In this document: one piece after another, positions 44,560-53,510 of the stretch
Layout of the letters: each line of letters starts with the position of its first letter
Position numbering within the stretch: position 1 is the first letter of the stretch
Assembly: GCF_003122365.1 (NCBI RefSeq)
Contig: NZ_CP029254.1
Coordinates: forward strand, 5,233,501 to 5,297,500
Length of the DNA: 64,000 bases
DNA from: Streptomyces spongiicola
GTDB lineage: Bacteria > Actinomycetota > Actinomycetes > Streptomycetales > Streptomycetaceae
Reading direction: 5' to 3'
Program-made: the position numbers and the translations under genes
Notes under the pieces: model-generated
What the model was told of the DNA's origin: nothing
Databases searched by the model: none
What the model saw: only the letters and a program-made list of their open reading frames with translations

Positions 44560-46080
44560 ATGACCACGCTCGTGGACCGCACCGACTCGCTCACCCGCGA
44601 CGCCCTGGCCGTGCTGCAGCCCGGCTTCGCCGGCACCACCGCCCCCGACTGGCTGCTGCGCAGGATCGGCGAAGGACTCTCCTCCGTCGGGCTGTTCGGC
44701 CGCAACATCGCCTCGCCCGGCCAGCTCGCAGCCCTCACGGCCCGGTTGCGGGCGGAGCGCGAGGACGTCCTCGTCGCGATCGACGAGGAGGGCGGCGACG
44801 TCACGCGCCTGGAGGCCCGCACCGGCTCCTCCTTCCCCGGCAACTACGCGCTCGGGTCGGTGGACGACGTGGAACTGACCCGGGCGGTGGCCGCCGCACT
44901 CGGCCGCCGGCTGGCCGGGTGCGGGGTCGACCTCAACTGGGCCCCCTCGGCCGACGTCAACTCGAATCCGGACAATCCAGTCATCGGGGTGCGTTCCTTC
45001 GGTGCGGATCCCGCCCTGGTCGCCCGGCACACCGCCGCGTACGTCAGGGGCCTCCAGTCCGCGGGCGTCGCCGCATGTGCCAAGCATTTTCCGGGACATG
45101 GTGACACCGCCGTCGACTCCCACCACGCCCTGCCCCGGATCGATGTGGAGTCGGCCACGTTGCACTCGCGTGAGCTGCGGCCTTTCCGCGCGGCCGTCTC
45201 GGCCGGTTCCAAATCCGTCATGAGCGCGCATATCCTGCTACCCGCGCTCGACCCGGATCGTCCGGCCACCCTGAGCCCGCGGGTCCTCACCGGACTGCTG
45301 CGGCAGGAGCTGGGCTACACCGGACTGATCGTCACCGACGGCATGGAGATGCGGGCCGTCTCCGCCGTCTACGGCATCGAGCGCGGCAGCGTCCTGGCGA
45401 TCGCCGCCGGTGCCGACGCGATCTGCGTCGGCGGCGGCCTGACCGACGAGGACACCGTGCTTCGGCTGCGCGACGCGCTGGTCGCCGCGGTGCGCCGGGG
45501 CGAACTGCCCGAGGAGCGACTGGCCGACGCGGCGGCGCGGGTGCGCGCGCTCGCGGACTGGACCAGAGGGGCCAGGGGGGCCAGGGGGGCGGCATCGGAG
45601 CCGGGCGCGGCTTCACAGGAGGGGACCGCGCCCGGCACCGAGATCGGTCTGGCGGCCGCCCGGCGGGCCGTGCGCGTGACGGTGGCGGAGTGCCGCACCG
45701 AGCCGCTGACCACCGCGCCGTACGTCGCCGCCTTCACCCCCGTGGCGAACATCGCCGTCGGCGGTGAGACCCCTTGGGGGGTCGCGGCGGAACTGGCCCG
45801 CCGCCTCCCGGGCACGGAGACCGGCAGCTACCCGGACGCCGCCGTCGACGACGTCCTCCTGGCGGCCGGTGGCCGCCGCATCGTGGCCGTCGTGCGCGAC
45901 GCCCACCGCCACCCGTGGATGTCGCGGTCCCTGGACGCCCTCGTGGCGGCCCGTCCGGACACGATCGTCGTGGAGATGGGCCTCAACACCGCCCCGCCGA
46001 GGGGGTCCCTCCATGTGGCCACCTACGGCGCGGCGCGGGTCTGCGGGATCGCGGCGGCGGAGGCCGTGACCGGGGCCTGA
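44560..46080 (+). CDS. dasD: Glycoside hydrolase family 3 beta-N-acetylglucosaminidase DasD
   Basis: 506 aa from ATG 44560; an in-frame ATG at 44548 overlaps the dasC stop but its GAAGGG is too close. The NagZ-type motif KHFPGHGDTAVDSHHALP holds the catalytic Asp-His dyad, and VTDGMEM the nucleophile Asp. It has no signal peptide, so it cleaves imported chitobiose to GlcNAc in the cytoplasm. A Gly/Ala-rich stretch lies near residues 330-350. The operon ends at a palindrome. Confidence 0.92.
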   Translation: MTTLVDRTDSLTRDALAVLQPGFAGTTAPDWLLRRIGEGLSSVGLFGRNIASPGQLAALTARLRAEREDVLVAIDEEGGDVTRLEARTGSSFPGNYALGSVDDVELTRAVAAALGRRLAGCGVDLNWAPSADVNSNPDNPVIGVRSFGADPALVARHTAAYVRGLQSAGVAACAKHFPGHGDTAVDSHHALPRIDVESATLHSRELRPFRAAVSAGSKSVMSAHILLPALDPDRPATLSPRVLTGLLRQELGYTGLIVTDGMEMRAVSAVYGIERGSVLAIAAGADAICVGGGLTDEDTVLRLRDALVAAVRRGELPEERLADAAARVRALADWTRGARGARGAASEPGAASQEGTAPGTEIGLAAARRAVRVTVAECRTEPLTTAPYVAAFTPVANIAVGGETPWGVAAELARRLPGTETGSYPDAAVDDVLLAAGGRRIVAVVRDAHRHPWMSRSLDALVAARPDTIVVEMGLNTAPPRGSLHVATYGAARVCGIAAAEAVTGA

Positions 46081-46164
46081 GGGCGAGGGGGTACGCGCCC
46101 CCGGTGGCACCGGCGGGGTCCCGGCGGACGGGTCCGGCGGCGCACGGCCGCCCCGCCGGGCCGC

Positions 46165-46208
46165 CGGCAGGTAGTACCACCCGGCCGGCCGGGTGGTACT
46201 ACCTGCCG
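46165..46208. terminator. 44-bp perfect palindrome at the end of the das operon
   Basis: Two 22-base arms (cggcaggtagtaccacccgg...) with no spacer, centre between 46186 and 46187. The right arm is coding sequence of the aldehyde dehydrogenase remnant (codons for W-Y-Y-L-P), and the left arm is its inverted copy. In RNA it would be a very strong hairpin 84 bases after dasD. Confidence 0.9.
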
Positions 46209-46458
46209 ACGGTCCTCACGGAAGTCACCCCGAAGATGCGGATCCACCACGAGGAGGCCTTCGGCCCCGTCGCGACCGTCTACCGCGTCGCCGATCTCGA
46301 CGAGGCCGTGGCGGTCGCCAACGACTCGCCCTTCGGGCTGAGTTCGAACATCTGGACAAGGGACGCGGGCGACATGGAGCGCTTCGTCCGGGACATGGAG
46401 GCGGGCGGGATCTTCTTCAACGGGATGACCGCCTCCCATCCGGCGATGCCCTTCGGCC
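46191..46458 (+). pseudogene. Aldehyde dehydrogenase remnant (C-terminal part)
   Basis: About 85 codons read as the end region of an aldehyde dehydrogenase: YYLPTVLTEVTPKMRIHHEE, AFGPVATVYRVADLDEAVAV, ANDSPFGLSSNIWTRDAGDM, ERFVRDMEAGGIFFNGM, ASHPAMPFG. The N-terminal two thirds, including the catalytic Cys, are missing, and the usual GGVKRSGYGRE end is lost at PFG. No start codon or ribosome binding site. It is bounded by a palindrome on one side and a transposase scrap on the other. Confidence 0.88.
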
Positions 46459-46503
46459 CAGGTCGCGGTGGGGGAGAAGAGCAACGAGATCCCCGCCGCC
46501 CGC
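46459..46503 (+). mobile_element. Possible transposase scrap
   Basis: Right after the dehydrogenase remnant, 15 codons read QVAVGEKSNEIPAAR, which resembles the QVAVGxKTNEI segment of ISAs1/IS4-like DDE transposases. No more of the element or its ends is visible, so this is a weak call. Confidence 0.4.
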
Positions 46504-46703
46504 CGTTGCCGAGGGTCCCGGCGCACCGGCGACCGCGACGCCGGAGCGGAGCGGGACGGGCGCGCGCCGGCCGTCGAGCCCGGTCGCGAAGACGGCGACA
46601 CCGGTCCGCGGGCGCTGCGCGCGGACCGGTGTCGCCGCCGTGTGCGTGATCGGTTTGCGTGTGCGTGTGCGGCGGCAGGTGGTCGCGGGGCCCGCGCCGC
46701 GCG

Positions 46704-47489
46704 TTACAGCCCCTGCCAGGCCGGTTTGCGGGCGTACGCGTGACGGAAGTAGCCCGCCAGCTTCAGTTTCGAGGCCGCCGCCTCGTCGACGACGACCGTC
46801 GCATGCGGATGCAGCTGCAGCGCCGAGGCGGGGCAGACCGCCGCGAGGGGGCCCTCCACGGTCGCCGCGACCGCCTCCGCCTTTCCCTCGCCGGTGGCCA
46901 GCAGTACCAGGTGCCCGGCCTCCAGGATCGTGCCGATCCCCTGGGTGATGACGTGCTGCGGCACCTGCTCGATGTCGCCGTCGAAGAAGCGGGAGTTGTC
47001 CGCGCGGGTCCGCTCGGTCAGCGTCTTGATCCTCGTGCGCGAGGCGAGCGACGAGCAGGGCTCGTTGAACCCGATGTGCCCGTCCGTGCCGATGCCCAGC
47101 AGTTGCAGGTCGACACCGCCCGCCGCCGCCAGGGCCGCCTCGTACGCCGCGCAGGCGGCGCGGACGTCCTCCGCGGAGCCGTCCGGGCCGATGAACGACT
47201 CCGGGCTCAGCCCGAGCGGCTCCACCACCTCGCGCAGCACCACCGAGCGGTACGACTCGGGGTGCCCGGCCGGCAGGCCCACGTACTCGTCGAGCTGCGC
47301 GATCCGGGCCCGGGAGACGTCCGCCGTCCCGGCCCGGACCCGTTCTGCCAGGGCCTCGTAGACGGGCAGCGGCGTCGACCCCGTGGCCACCCCGAGCAGG
47401 GCGTCGGGCTTGCGGCGGAGCAGGTCCGCGATGCCCTGCGCGACGAGTTCCCCGCCGGCCCCGGCGTCCTGGACGATGACGACTTCCAC
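46704..47489 (-). CDS. nagB: Glucosamine-6-phosphate deaminase
   Basis: 261 aa from GTG 47489 (VEVVIVQDAGAGGELV), the family start and length; an ATG at 47519 would add ten residues but lies on the dre site. Motifs: GVATGSTPLPVY, AQLDEYVGL and GIGTDGHIGFNEP. It turns GlcN-6-P into fructose-6-P and ammonia, the last step of GlcNAc use. A dre site at its promoter puts it under DasR. Confidence 0.95.
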   Translation of the reverse strand: MEVVIVQDAGAGGELVAQGIADLLRRKPDALLGVATGSTPLPVYEALAERVRAGTADVSRARIAQLDEYVGLPAGHPESYRSVVLREVVEPLGLSPESFIGPDGSAEDVRAACAAYEAALAAAGGVDLQLLGIGTDGHIGFNEPCSSLASRTRIKTLTERTRADNSRFFDGDIEQVPQHVITQGIGTILEAGHLVLLATGEGKAEAVAATVEGPLAAVCPASALQLHPHATVVVDEAAASKLKLAGYFRHAYARKPAWQGL

Positions 47490-47518
47490 TCTGGGCCTGC
47501 CGATCGATTGAAAGGTCA

Positions 47519-47534
47519 TGTGGTATAGACCAAT
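47519..47534. promoter_or_regulatory. dre site of nagB (DasR operator)
   Basis: TGTGGTATAGACCAAT keeps the dre core GGTNTAGACCA. A TATATT -10-like box on the minus strand lies next to it (47532-47537), so DasR would block the promoter. Confidence 0.85.
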
Positions 47535-48273
47535 ATAGCAGAGCGTGGGCGGCGCCCCGGTGAGTCCCGGTCGCCGCCACCGCAGCGGTTGCCGGGTCCG
47601 CAGCCGGGTCCGGGAACGCGCCCGGAGCGATGCCGCCGAGTGCCCGCCGCGCATGGCGACCCGCCGCGTCCCGACGGGTCCGGGTGTGGGTCCGGGTCCG
47701 GGGCCGGGTGCGGATGCGGATGCGGGTCCGGCGAGGCCCCGCCGCACGCACCCTGCTCCGGCCCCGGCGGGCTCGACCGGCTGCCCGGCGGCGCCGCCGC
47801 GCCCCTCCCCTGCGCGGGGGCCTGGCGACCGGCCGGTCGAGGGGGGTCTGGGGGGCGGGCTCCGTGCCGCCCGTCGGGGGACGGCGGAGCGCGTCCTGCC
47901 GAAACCGGAGTGCCCGGGATGCTCACGGCCCCGAAAGACCCGCGGGCCGCGGCGCCGGGACGGGACCCTCAACCCGTCCGGCACCGCAGCCCGGAGTTGC
48001 CCGGCCGGCGGGGTGTGCGGCCCCGGTCGGCCGTGTGGAGGCCCGCGGCGCAGTCAGGGCAGAGAGCGCCGGGTCCTCGGTCCACCCTCCTGTGCGGGGA
48101 GGGTGGAGGTCTTCTGCTGTCAGCCGTCCGGGGCGGGTCCCGGTACGACGATGTCATCATTCTGGGCTGGACCGTTCCGCGCTGTCCATCCGTCCGCACA
48201 CACTGTCTTCCGGGCCCATCCTCCCCTACGGAGGCCCGTCCCGTCAGGTTCTCGCCAAAGGTACGCTCACAAC
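47535..48273. other. Long gap between nagB and pdtaS-type gene
   Basis: About 740 bp between divergent genes. It has a gggtccgggtgcgg-like repeat run (47680-47745) and a TACGCT -10-like box at 48262-48267 for the downstream gene. Frames cross it in several directions but none has family resemblance or a ribosome binding site. Confidence 0.6.
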
Positions 48274-49749
48274 GTGCCCTCCATGAACGACCTCGTACGC
48301 CAGCACACCGCTCTGAGCGAGTCCGACCTCGAGTGGCTGCACCTGCTGGTCTCGGAGTGGCAGCTGCTCTCCGACCTCTCCTTCGCGGACCTCGTCCTGT
48401 GGGTTCCCACCCTCGACGGCACACGCTATGTCTCGGTCGCCCAGATGCGGCCGAACACCGGCCCCACCTCCTACCAGGACGACATGGTCGGGCATCTGGT
48501 CCCCCGCGGCCGCCGCCCGCTGCTGGACGCCGCGCTCGACGAGGGCCGCATCGTGCGCGAGGGGGACCCCGAGTGGCGGGAGGAGGTGCCGGTACGGGTC
48601 GAGTCGATCCCCGTACGGCGCGACGGGCGGGTCCTCGGGGTGATCGCGCGCAACACCAACCTGCTCACCGTGCGCACCCCCAGCCGGCTCGAGCTGACCT
48701 ATCTGCAGTCCGCGTCCGACCTCGCCCAGATGATCGCCGCCGGCGCCTTCCCGTTCCCCGAGCAGCAGGTCGACATGGACGCCTCGCCGCGCGCCGGCGA
48801 CGGACTGATCCGTCTCGACGCCGACGGCGTCGTCCAGTACGCGTCCCCGAACGCGCTGTCCGCGTACCACCGGCTCGGTCTCGCCGCCGACCTGGTCGGG
48901 CAGCACCTGGGCCAGATCACCGCCGAACTGGCGCCGTCCCGGGGGCCGGTCGACGAGGCCCTGGTCAAGCTCGCCAGCGGATACGCACCCCGGGAGACCG
49001 AGGTCGAGGGCAACGGCGGCGTCATCCAGCTCCGCGCCATCCCGCTGAAGCCCAAGGGCGCCCGTATCGGCTCCCTCGTGCTGCTCCGCGACGTCACGGA
49101 ACTCCGGCGCCGCGAGCGTGAGCTGATCACCAAGGACGCCACCATCCGGGAGATCCACCACCGGGTGAAGAACAACCTCCAGACGGTCGCGGCACTGCTG
49201 CGCCTCCAGTCCCGGAGGATGGACTCCGTGCGCGGCCGGGAGGCCCTCGACGAGGCGGTCCGGAGGGTCGGGTCCATCGCCATCGTCCATGAGACGCTGT
49301 CCCAGAACCTGGACGAACGGGTCGAGTTCGACGAGATCGCGGACCGGGTCCTCGCCATGGTGGCGGAGATCTCCCCCGGCAAGGTGGACTGCCGGCGCAG
49401 CGGCCGCTGCGGAATCCTCGACGCCGAGGTCGCCACCCCGCTCTCCATGGTCCTCACCGAGGTCCTGCAGAACGCGCTGGAGCACGCCTTCGCGCCGGGG
49501 GAGCACGGCACCGTCGAGGTGTCGGCGGTGCGCAGCGGCCCCCGGTCCGCCGAGCGGCTGCTGATAACCGTGCAGGACGACGGCCGGGGGCTGCCCGAGG
49601 GCTTCGACGCGAAGACGGCGGGAAACCTGGGGCTCCAGATCATCAGGACGCTGGTGGAGGGGGAGTTGGGCGGCACCTTCGACATGAAGCCGGCCGCCGG
49701 GCGGGGGACGCGGGTGGTCCTGGACATTCCCGTCCGGAGCCAGAAGTAG
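48274..49749 (+). CDS. pdtaS: Sensor histidine kinase, PdtaS type
   Basis: 491 aa. Domain order: N-terminal GAF-like region (about 1-160), PAS-like region (about 170-290), then a HisKA_2 dimerisation box REIHHRVKNNLQTVAALLRL (His near 294) and an HATPase with LTEVLQNALEHAF (N box) and DDGRGLP. This is the PdtaS layout, a cytosolic kinase that signals to the RNA-binding ANTAR regulator PdtaR (not in this window). GTG 48274 is six bases past a TACGCT box, so the mRNA may be leaderless; ATG 48283 is an alternative. Confidence 0.88.
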   Translation: MPSMNDLVRQHTALSESDLEWLHLLVSEWQLLSDLSFADLVLWVPTLDGTRYVSVAQMRPNTGPTSYQDDMVGHLVPRGRRPLLDAALDEGRIVREGDPEWREEVPVRVESIPVRRDGRVLGVIARNTNLLTVRTPSRLELTYLQSASDLAQMIAAGAFPFPEQQVDMDASPRAGDGLIRLDADGVVQYASPNALSAYHRLGLAADLVGQHLGQITAELAPSRGPVDEALVKLASGYAPRETEVEGNGGVIQLRAIPLKPKGARIGSLVLLRDVTELRRRERELITKDATIREIHHRVKNNLQTVAALLRLQSRRMDSVRGREALDEAVRRVGSIAIVHETLSQNLDERVEFDEIADRVLAMVAEISPGKVDCRRSGRCGILDAEVATPLSMVLTEVLQNALEHAFAPGEHGTVEVSAVRSGPRSAERLLITVQDDGRGLPEGFDAKTAGNLGLQIIRTLVEGELGGTFDMKPAAGRGTRVVLDIPVRSQK

Positions 49750-50144
49750 CCCCGGCAACCGGGCGGGACGGCTCCGGGCATCCGGGCGGGACGGCCCACG
49801 GGCCTTTCGCCGAGCGGCTTCGGGCAGCCCTCCGGAGCGGCTTCGTGTAGCCCTCCCGAGGGGCTTCGCGCAGCCCTCCGGAGCGGCTGCTCCGGGCGGC
49901 ACGTGTGGGGCGGCTCCTCCGGGGGCGTGCGGGGCGGACGCGGGAGGGATCCGCTGCGGCCGGTGGGCCGCCGGGCCGGTGCGGGAACGGGCGTGCCTGC
50001 CCGCGGTGCGCGACAGCGAGCCCCGGACCGCTGGAGATGGTCCGGGGCTCGAAAGCTGCGGGATACTGCTGCGCGCTGCGGCTCGGGGGCGGTGAGTGCG
50101 TACTCGCCGTACGCGCCGCCGGGCTCAGGCTGTTGGCAGGGGGC
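49750..50144. repeat. Gap with 21-23 bp repeats
   Basis: From about 49800 to 49895 four degenerate copies of ggcttcgcgcagccctccgg fill the gap after the kinase gene. The rest, up to the WhiB gene end, holds the hairpin listed next. No gene is called. Confidence 0.75.
50017..50051. terminator. Terminator between pdtaS and wblE
   Basis: A 13-bp perfect stem (cgagccccggacc) with a 9-base loop lies between the convergent kinase and WhiB genes. Confidence 0.85.
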
Positions 50145-50402
50145 TCAGGCGCTGGCGTTGCGTGCCCGGTTGCGGGCGGCGCGGCGCTTCATGGCGCGGC
50201 GCTCGTCCTCGCTGAGGCCACCCCAGACGCCGGAGTCCTGGCCGGACTCGAGCGCCCACTGCAGGCACTGCTCCATGACGGGGCAGCGACGGCAGACGGC
50301 CTTGGCTTCCTCGATCTGCAGCAGCGCAGGACCGGTGTTGCCGATGGGGAAGAACAGCTCGGGGTCTTCCTCGCGGCAAACGGCGTTGTGACGCCAGTCC
50401 AT
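50145..50402 (-). CDS. wblE: WhiB-like iron-sulphur protein WblE
   Basis: 85 aa. The four cluster cysteines are Cys9, Cys37, Cys40 and Cys46 (CRRCPVMEQC), followed by the G-V-W-G-G turn at 58-62 and a basic tail (RRAMKRRAARNRARNA). This matches WblE, the ortholog of mycobacterial WhiB1, which holds a 4Fe-4S cluster sensitive to NO and binds the vegetative sigma factor. The ATG follows AGAGAGGTAG. Confidence 0.95.
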   Translation of the reverse strand: MDWRHNAVCREEDPELFFPIGNTGPALLQIEEAKAVCRRCPVMEQCLQWALESGQDSGVWGGLSEDERRAMKRRAARNRARNASA

Positions 50403-50718
50403 GGCTGCTACCTCTCTTGGTATTACGTGCAAGTTGCTTGTGAATGTGAACGCTTTCACGAATCCCCCCGCAAGGGAAGGGCCTGCATCCAGATGAACTG
50501 GCTGCGGTCCTGGCTGAGGAGGGGTTCTGGCTCTCAGCGGAGGCCGGTCCTGCGGGCCGTCCCGAGCGCCACGTAGAGATTCGCAAACCTCGGCGGCGGA
50601 TACAACCCCTTCCGGAAAGTTTTTTTTGATTCCTCGGTGTCGACTAGGTCACAGCCGTACTTCCATGGGGTGGATCCGCGCCTAAACGTTCGAGTGGAAG
50701 GACTTTTGCCCGTTCCGC
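50403..50718. other. Upstream region of wblE
   Basis: About 315 bp between wblE and the end of the lipid kinase gene, both on the minus strand. It is less GC-rich than the surroundings, with a T8 run at 50619-50626. On the minus strand TAATAC (50421-50426) could be a -10 box. The region is large enough for a long wblE leader; no gene is seen. Confidence 0.5.
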
Positions 50719-51687
50719 TCACACAATCACACGCAGTGCACGGCGTACGCCTGTGAACGTCACGCTGCTGCGCAGTCCGAGGTGGTCACCATCCATCTGG
50801 AAGGGGAGTGAGACCTTCGAATGCAAGGTGAAGTCCGTGAGGTCGTGAAAAGAGGCCACATGCCTGCCGCGCGGCCCGCGGTCCGGGGTCGAGGTGAGCA
50901 GCTGGGTCGCGTAGCGGGCCAGCGCGGGGGTCGACAGCCGGCTCAGCCCGAGCACGTCCAGGGCGCTGTCGAAGGACGCCGCCGGGGTCGCGTACACCGG
51001 GCGGTTGCCCAGGTAGGTCCAGGGGGAGGCGTTGCAGACGATGGACAGCACCAGCTCGCGCACGGGGTCCGCCCCGGGGCGTTCCAGGGTGATCGCACCG
51101 CTGCGGCGGTGCGGGTCCGCGAGGAACTGCCGCGCCGCCTGGCGTATGTAGAGGGAGTGCGTCGAGATCCGGCCGCGCTCCCGCTGCTGCTCGACCCTGC
51201 CGACGACTCCGGCGTCGAAGCCGAAGCCGGCGCAGAAGGTGAACCAGCGGGGCGGAACGCCCTCGTCCGGTGTGCCCGGTGTACCGGCCGCTATGCCGAG
51301 CCCCACCGTGCGGCCGCTCCCCGTCTCCAAAGCGTCCAGGATGGCGCCGGTGGCCTCCACGGCGTCGTTCGGCAGCCCCAGGGCGCGGGCGAAGACGTTC
51401 GTGGAGCCGCCGGGGACGACCGCGAGCCGCGGCAGGGCGTCGGGGTCCGGGCCAGCGTGCAGCAGCCCGTTCACGACCTCGTTGACCGTGCCGTCGCCGC
51501 CCAGCGCCACGACCATGTCGATGTCGTCGGAGTCGGCGGCCCGTCGGCCGAGGTCGCGCGCGTGGCCCCGGTACTCGGTGGTGACGGCCTCCAGCTTCAT
51601 CTCGCTCGCGAGTGCGTGGATCAGGACGTCGCGGGTGCGGGCACTGGTGGTGGTTGCCGCCGGGTTGACCACGAGGAGTGCGCGCAT
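50719..51687 (-). CDS. Diacylglycerol kinase-family lipid kinase
   Basis: 322 aa from ATG 51687 (MRALLVVNPAATTTSARTRD). The catalytic loop VVALGGDGTVNEVVNG (60-74) and VPGGSTNVFARALGLP match the DAGK/YegS family. It phosphorylates diacylglycerol or a related lipid at the membrane. An ATG ten codons upstream lacks a good site. It is upstream of wblE on the same strand, as in S. coelicolor. Confidence 0.9.
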   Translation of the reverse strand: MRALLVVNPAATTTSARTRDVLIHALASEMKLEAVTTEYRGHARDLGRRAADSDDIDMVVALGGDGTVNEVVNGLLHAGPDPDALPRLAVVPGGSTNVFARALGLPNDAVEATGAILDALETGSGRTVGLGIAAGTPGTPDEGVPPRWFTFCAGFGFDAGVVGRVEQQRERGRISTHSLYIRQAARQFLADPHRRSGAITLERPGADPVRELVLSIVCNASPWTYLGNRPVYATPAASFDSALDVLGLSRLSTPALARYATQLLTSTPDRGPRGRHVASFHDLTDFTLHSKVSLPFQMDGDHLGLRSSVTFTGVRRALRVIV

Positions 51688-51793
51688 GGCCGCCAGGGTA
51701 CCTACCGCGCGGTACACGGCCCAGTCCGGGGCGTGCGCCCCGGCCCCCCGTACGCCCTGCGGGCCGGACCGGGCGCGGGGCTACCCTGCATGG

Positions 51794-52231
51794 GTGAGCG
51801 GTGCAGAGCAGACTCCCGAGACCGTCCCCGGCGCCCCCGTGGGGCGGCGGCCCGGCAGGCCGGCCGCGGCGGCCGCGCTGTGCGGCTTCCAGGCCCTGGC
51901 GCTCTTCGTCGGCGGCCTCTACATGCTGGTCTCGGGCCTGACCGGCGACCCGGAGAGCACCTCGCAGGCCGGGACGGGCGGGGTGACGCTGATCGCGCTG
52001 GGCCTCATCCCGCTGCTCGCCGCACGCGGACTGCTGCTGGGGCGCGGCTGGAGCCGCGGCCCCGCGATCATCACCCAGATCATGGCGCTGCCGGTGGCCT
52101 GGACCCTGCTCCGCGCGTCGGGCGCGCTGATCCCCGCGGGCATTCTGCTGGCCGCCGTGGCCGTCACCGCGCTGGTGCTGCTGCTCGACCCGCGTACGGC
52201 GCAGGCGCTGGGCATCCGAGGCCGTGCATAG
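51794..52231 (+). CDS. Integral membrane protein of unknown function
   Basis: 145 aa, four predicted helices (for example LCGFQALALFVGGLYMLVSG and TLIALGLIPLLAARGLLLG), with a short polar N-terminus. A TACCCT box at 51782-51787 puts a likely transcript start at the GTG itself, so it is probably leaderless. It is divergent from the lipid kinase gene. Orthologs sit here in other Streptomyces; no function is known. Confidence 0.8.
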   Translation: MSGAEQTPETVPGAPVGRRPGRPAAAAALCGFQALALFVGGLYMLVSGLTGDPESTSQAGTGGVTLIALGLIPLLAARGLLLGRGWSRGPAIITQIMALPVAWTLLRASGALIPAGILLAAVAVTALVLLLDPRTAQALGIRGRA

Positions 52232-52351
52232 CCTCCGAAGGCGGCGCCCCCACGCGTCGTCTCCGTGCAGCGCCGCCCACGGCTGCCCGCCGGGAGCGGT
52301 GGCCGCGCGCAGCCGTCGTCTCCGGCGGCCGGGGAAGCCGGGGAAGCGGGG

Positions 52352-52475
52352 GGATCGACCGCCCGGCGTGGACGGACCGTCCGGCGTGGATCGACCGCGG
52401 AGTGGGATCGGCGGCCCTGCGTGGGATCGACCGCGGAGTGGGATCGACGGCCCTGCGTGGGATCGACCGCCCGGA
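52352..52475. repeat. 36-bp tandem repeat before the sigma factor 3' end
   Basis: Two near-identical 36-bp units (52389-52424, 52425-52460; opening gatcgaccgcggagtgggat) and partial copies on both sides lie between the membrane protein gene and the end of the sigma factor gene. Confidence 0.9.
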
Positions 52476-52487
52476 ACCGCCGGAGGG

Positions 52488-53510
52488 TCACTCCTCGACC
52501 AGCAGCTTCTCGCGGAGTTGTGCGAGCGTGCGCGCGAGGAGGCGGGAGACGTGCATCTGGGAGATCCCGACCTCCTGGGCGATCTGCGACTGCGTCATGT
52601 TGCCGAAGAACCGGAGAAGGAGAATCCGCTTCTCCCGGGGCGGCAGATCCTCCAGCAGCGGCTTCAGCGACTCGCGGTACTCGACGCCCTCCAGCGCCTC
52701 GTCCTCGGCACCCAGGGTGTCGGCGACCGCCGGGGACTCGTCGTCGGTGTCGGGGACGTCCAGCGAGAGCGTCGAGTACGCGTTGGCGGACTCCAGGCCC
52801 TCAAGGACCTCCTCCTCGGAGATACCGAGCCGCTCGGCGAGTTCGTGGACCGTGGGGGAGCGGCCGTACTGCTGGGACAGCTCCGCGGTCGCCGTGGTCA
52901 GTGCGAGCCGCAGCTCCTGGAGCCGCCGGGGGACCCGCACCGCCCAGCCCTTGTCGCGGAAGTGCCGCTTGATCTCCCCCACGACCGTCGGCGTCGCGTA
53001 GGTCGAGAACTCGACGCCCCGGTCGGGGTCGAACCGGTCCACGGACTTGATCAGCCCGATCGTCGCGACCTGGGTGAGGTCGTCGAGCGGCTCGCCGCGG
53101 TTGCGGAAGCGGCGGGCCAGGTGCTCCACCAGGGGCAGATGCATCCGCACCAGCTGGTTCCGGAGTTCGGCACGCTCGGGGGAGCCCTCCGGAAGTCCGC
53201 GCAGCGCGATGAACATCGAACGCGCCTCGCTCCGGTTGTTCGGAGCGTGGTGCCCGTGTTCCCTGAGGTCGTGCTCGTGGTCGCTCATGGCCGCCCTCTG
53301 CCAGTGCCTCGCCCGGGAGGTACCACCCCCAGCCTGCTTCTGCTCCGCCGCGGCCGGGAGGCCGTCACGCTCGTCCACCGGGTGCGGCCTGGCCTGCTGC
53401 TCCGGGATGCCCGCCGGCGCGCCGGCCGGCTCCGCCGGGGCCGTGGGCCCGCCGTTCCGCGTTCCGGAAATCCGCTCCTCGTCGCGCACCGGACCGTCCC
53501 CGTCCCTCAC
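52488..53510 (-). CDS. sigH: SigB/SigF-type stress sigma factor (sigma-H like)
   Basis: Up to 340 aa from GTG 53510, which overlaps the anti-sigma stop (GTGA), or 266 aa from ATG 53288 (MSDHEHDLREHGHHAPNN). The core has region 2 (DLTQVATIGLIKSVDRFDPD), region 3 and region 4 (QSQIAQEVGISQMHVSRLLA) of SigB/SigF sigmas. Its place in the wblE-dagK-sigH order matches S. coelicolor sigH, which makes several isoforms with different N-termini. The ~74-residue extension is Pro/Ala/Gln-rich. It is likely used in osmotic stress and development. Confidence 0.88.
   Translation of the reverse strand: MRDGDGPVRDEERISGTRNGGPTAPAEPAGAPAGIPEQQARPHPVDERDGLPAAAEQKQAGGGTSRARHWQRAAMSDHEHDLREHGHHAPNNRSEARSMFIALRGLPEGSPERAELRNQLVRMHLPLVEHLARRFRNRGEPLDDLTQVATIGLIKSVDRFDPDRGVEFSTYATPTVVGEIKRHFRDKGWAVRVPRRLQELRLALTTATAELSQQYGRSPTVHELAERLGISEEEVLEGLESANAYSTLSLDVPDTDDESPAVADTLGAEDEALEGVEYRESLKPLLEDLPPREKRILLLRFFGNMTQSQIAQEVGISQMHVSRLLARTLAQLREKLLVEE

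Noticed and set aside
50605..50640. Intrinsic terminator with T8 run on the plus strand
   Set aside because: No plus-strand gene ends nearby and the TTCCGGAA stem is too short; more likely part of the wblE upstream region.
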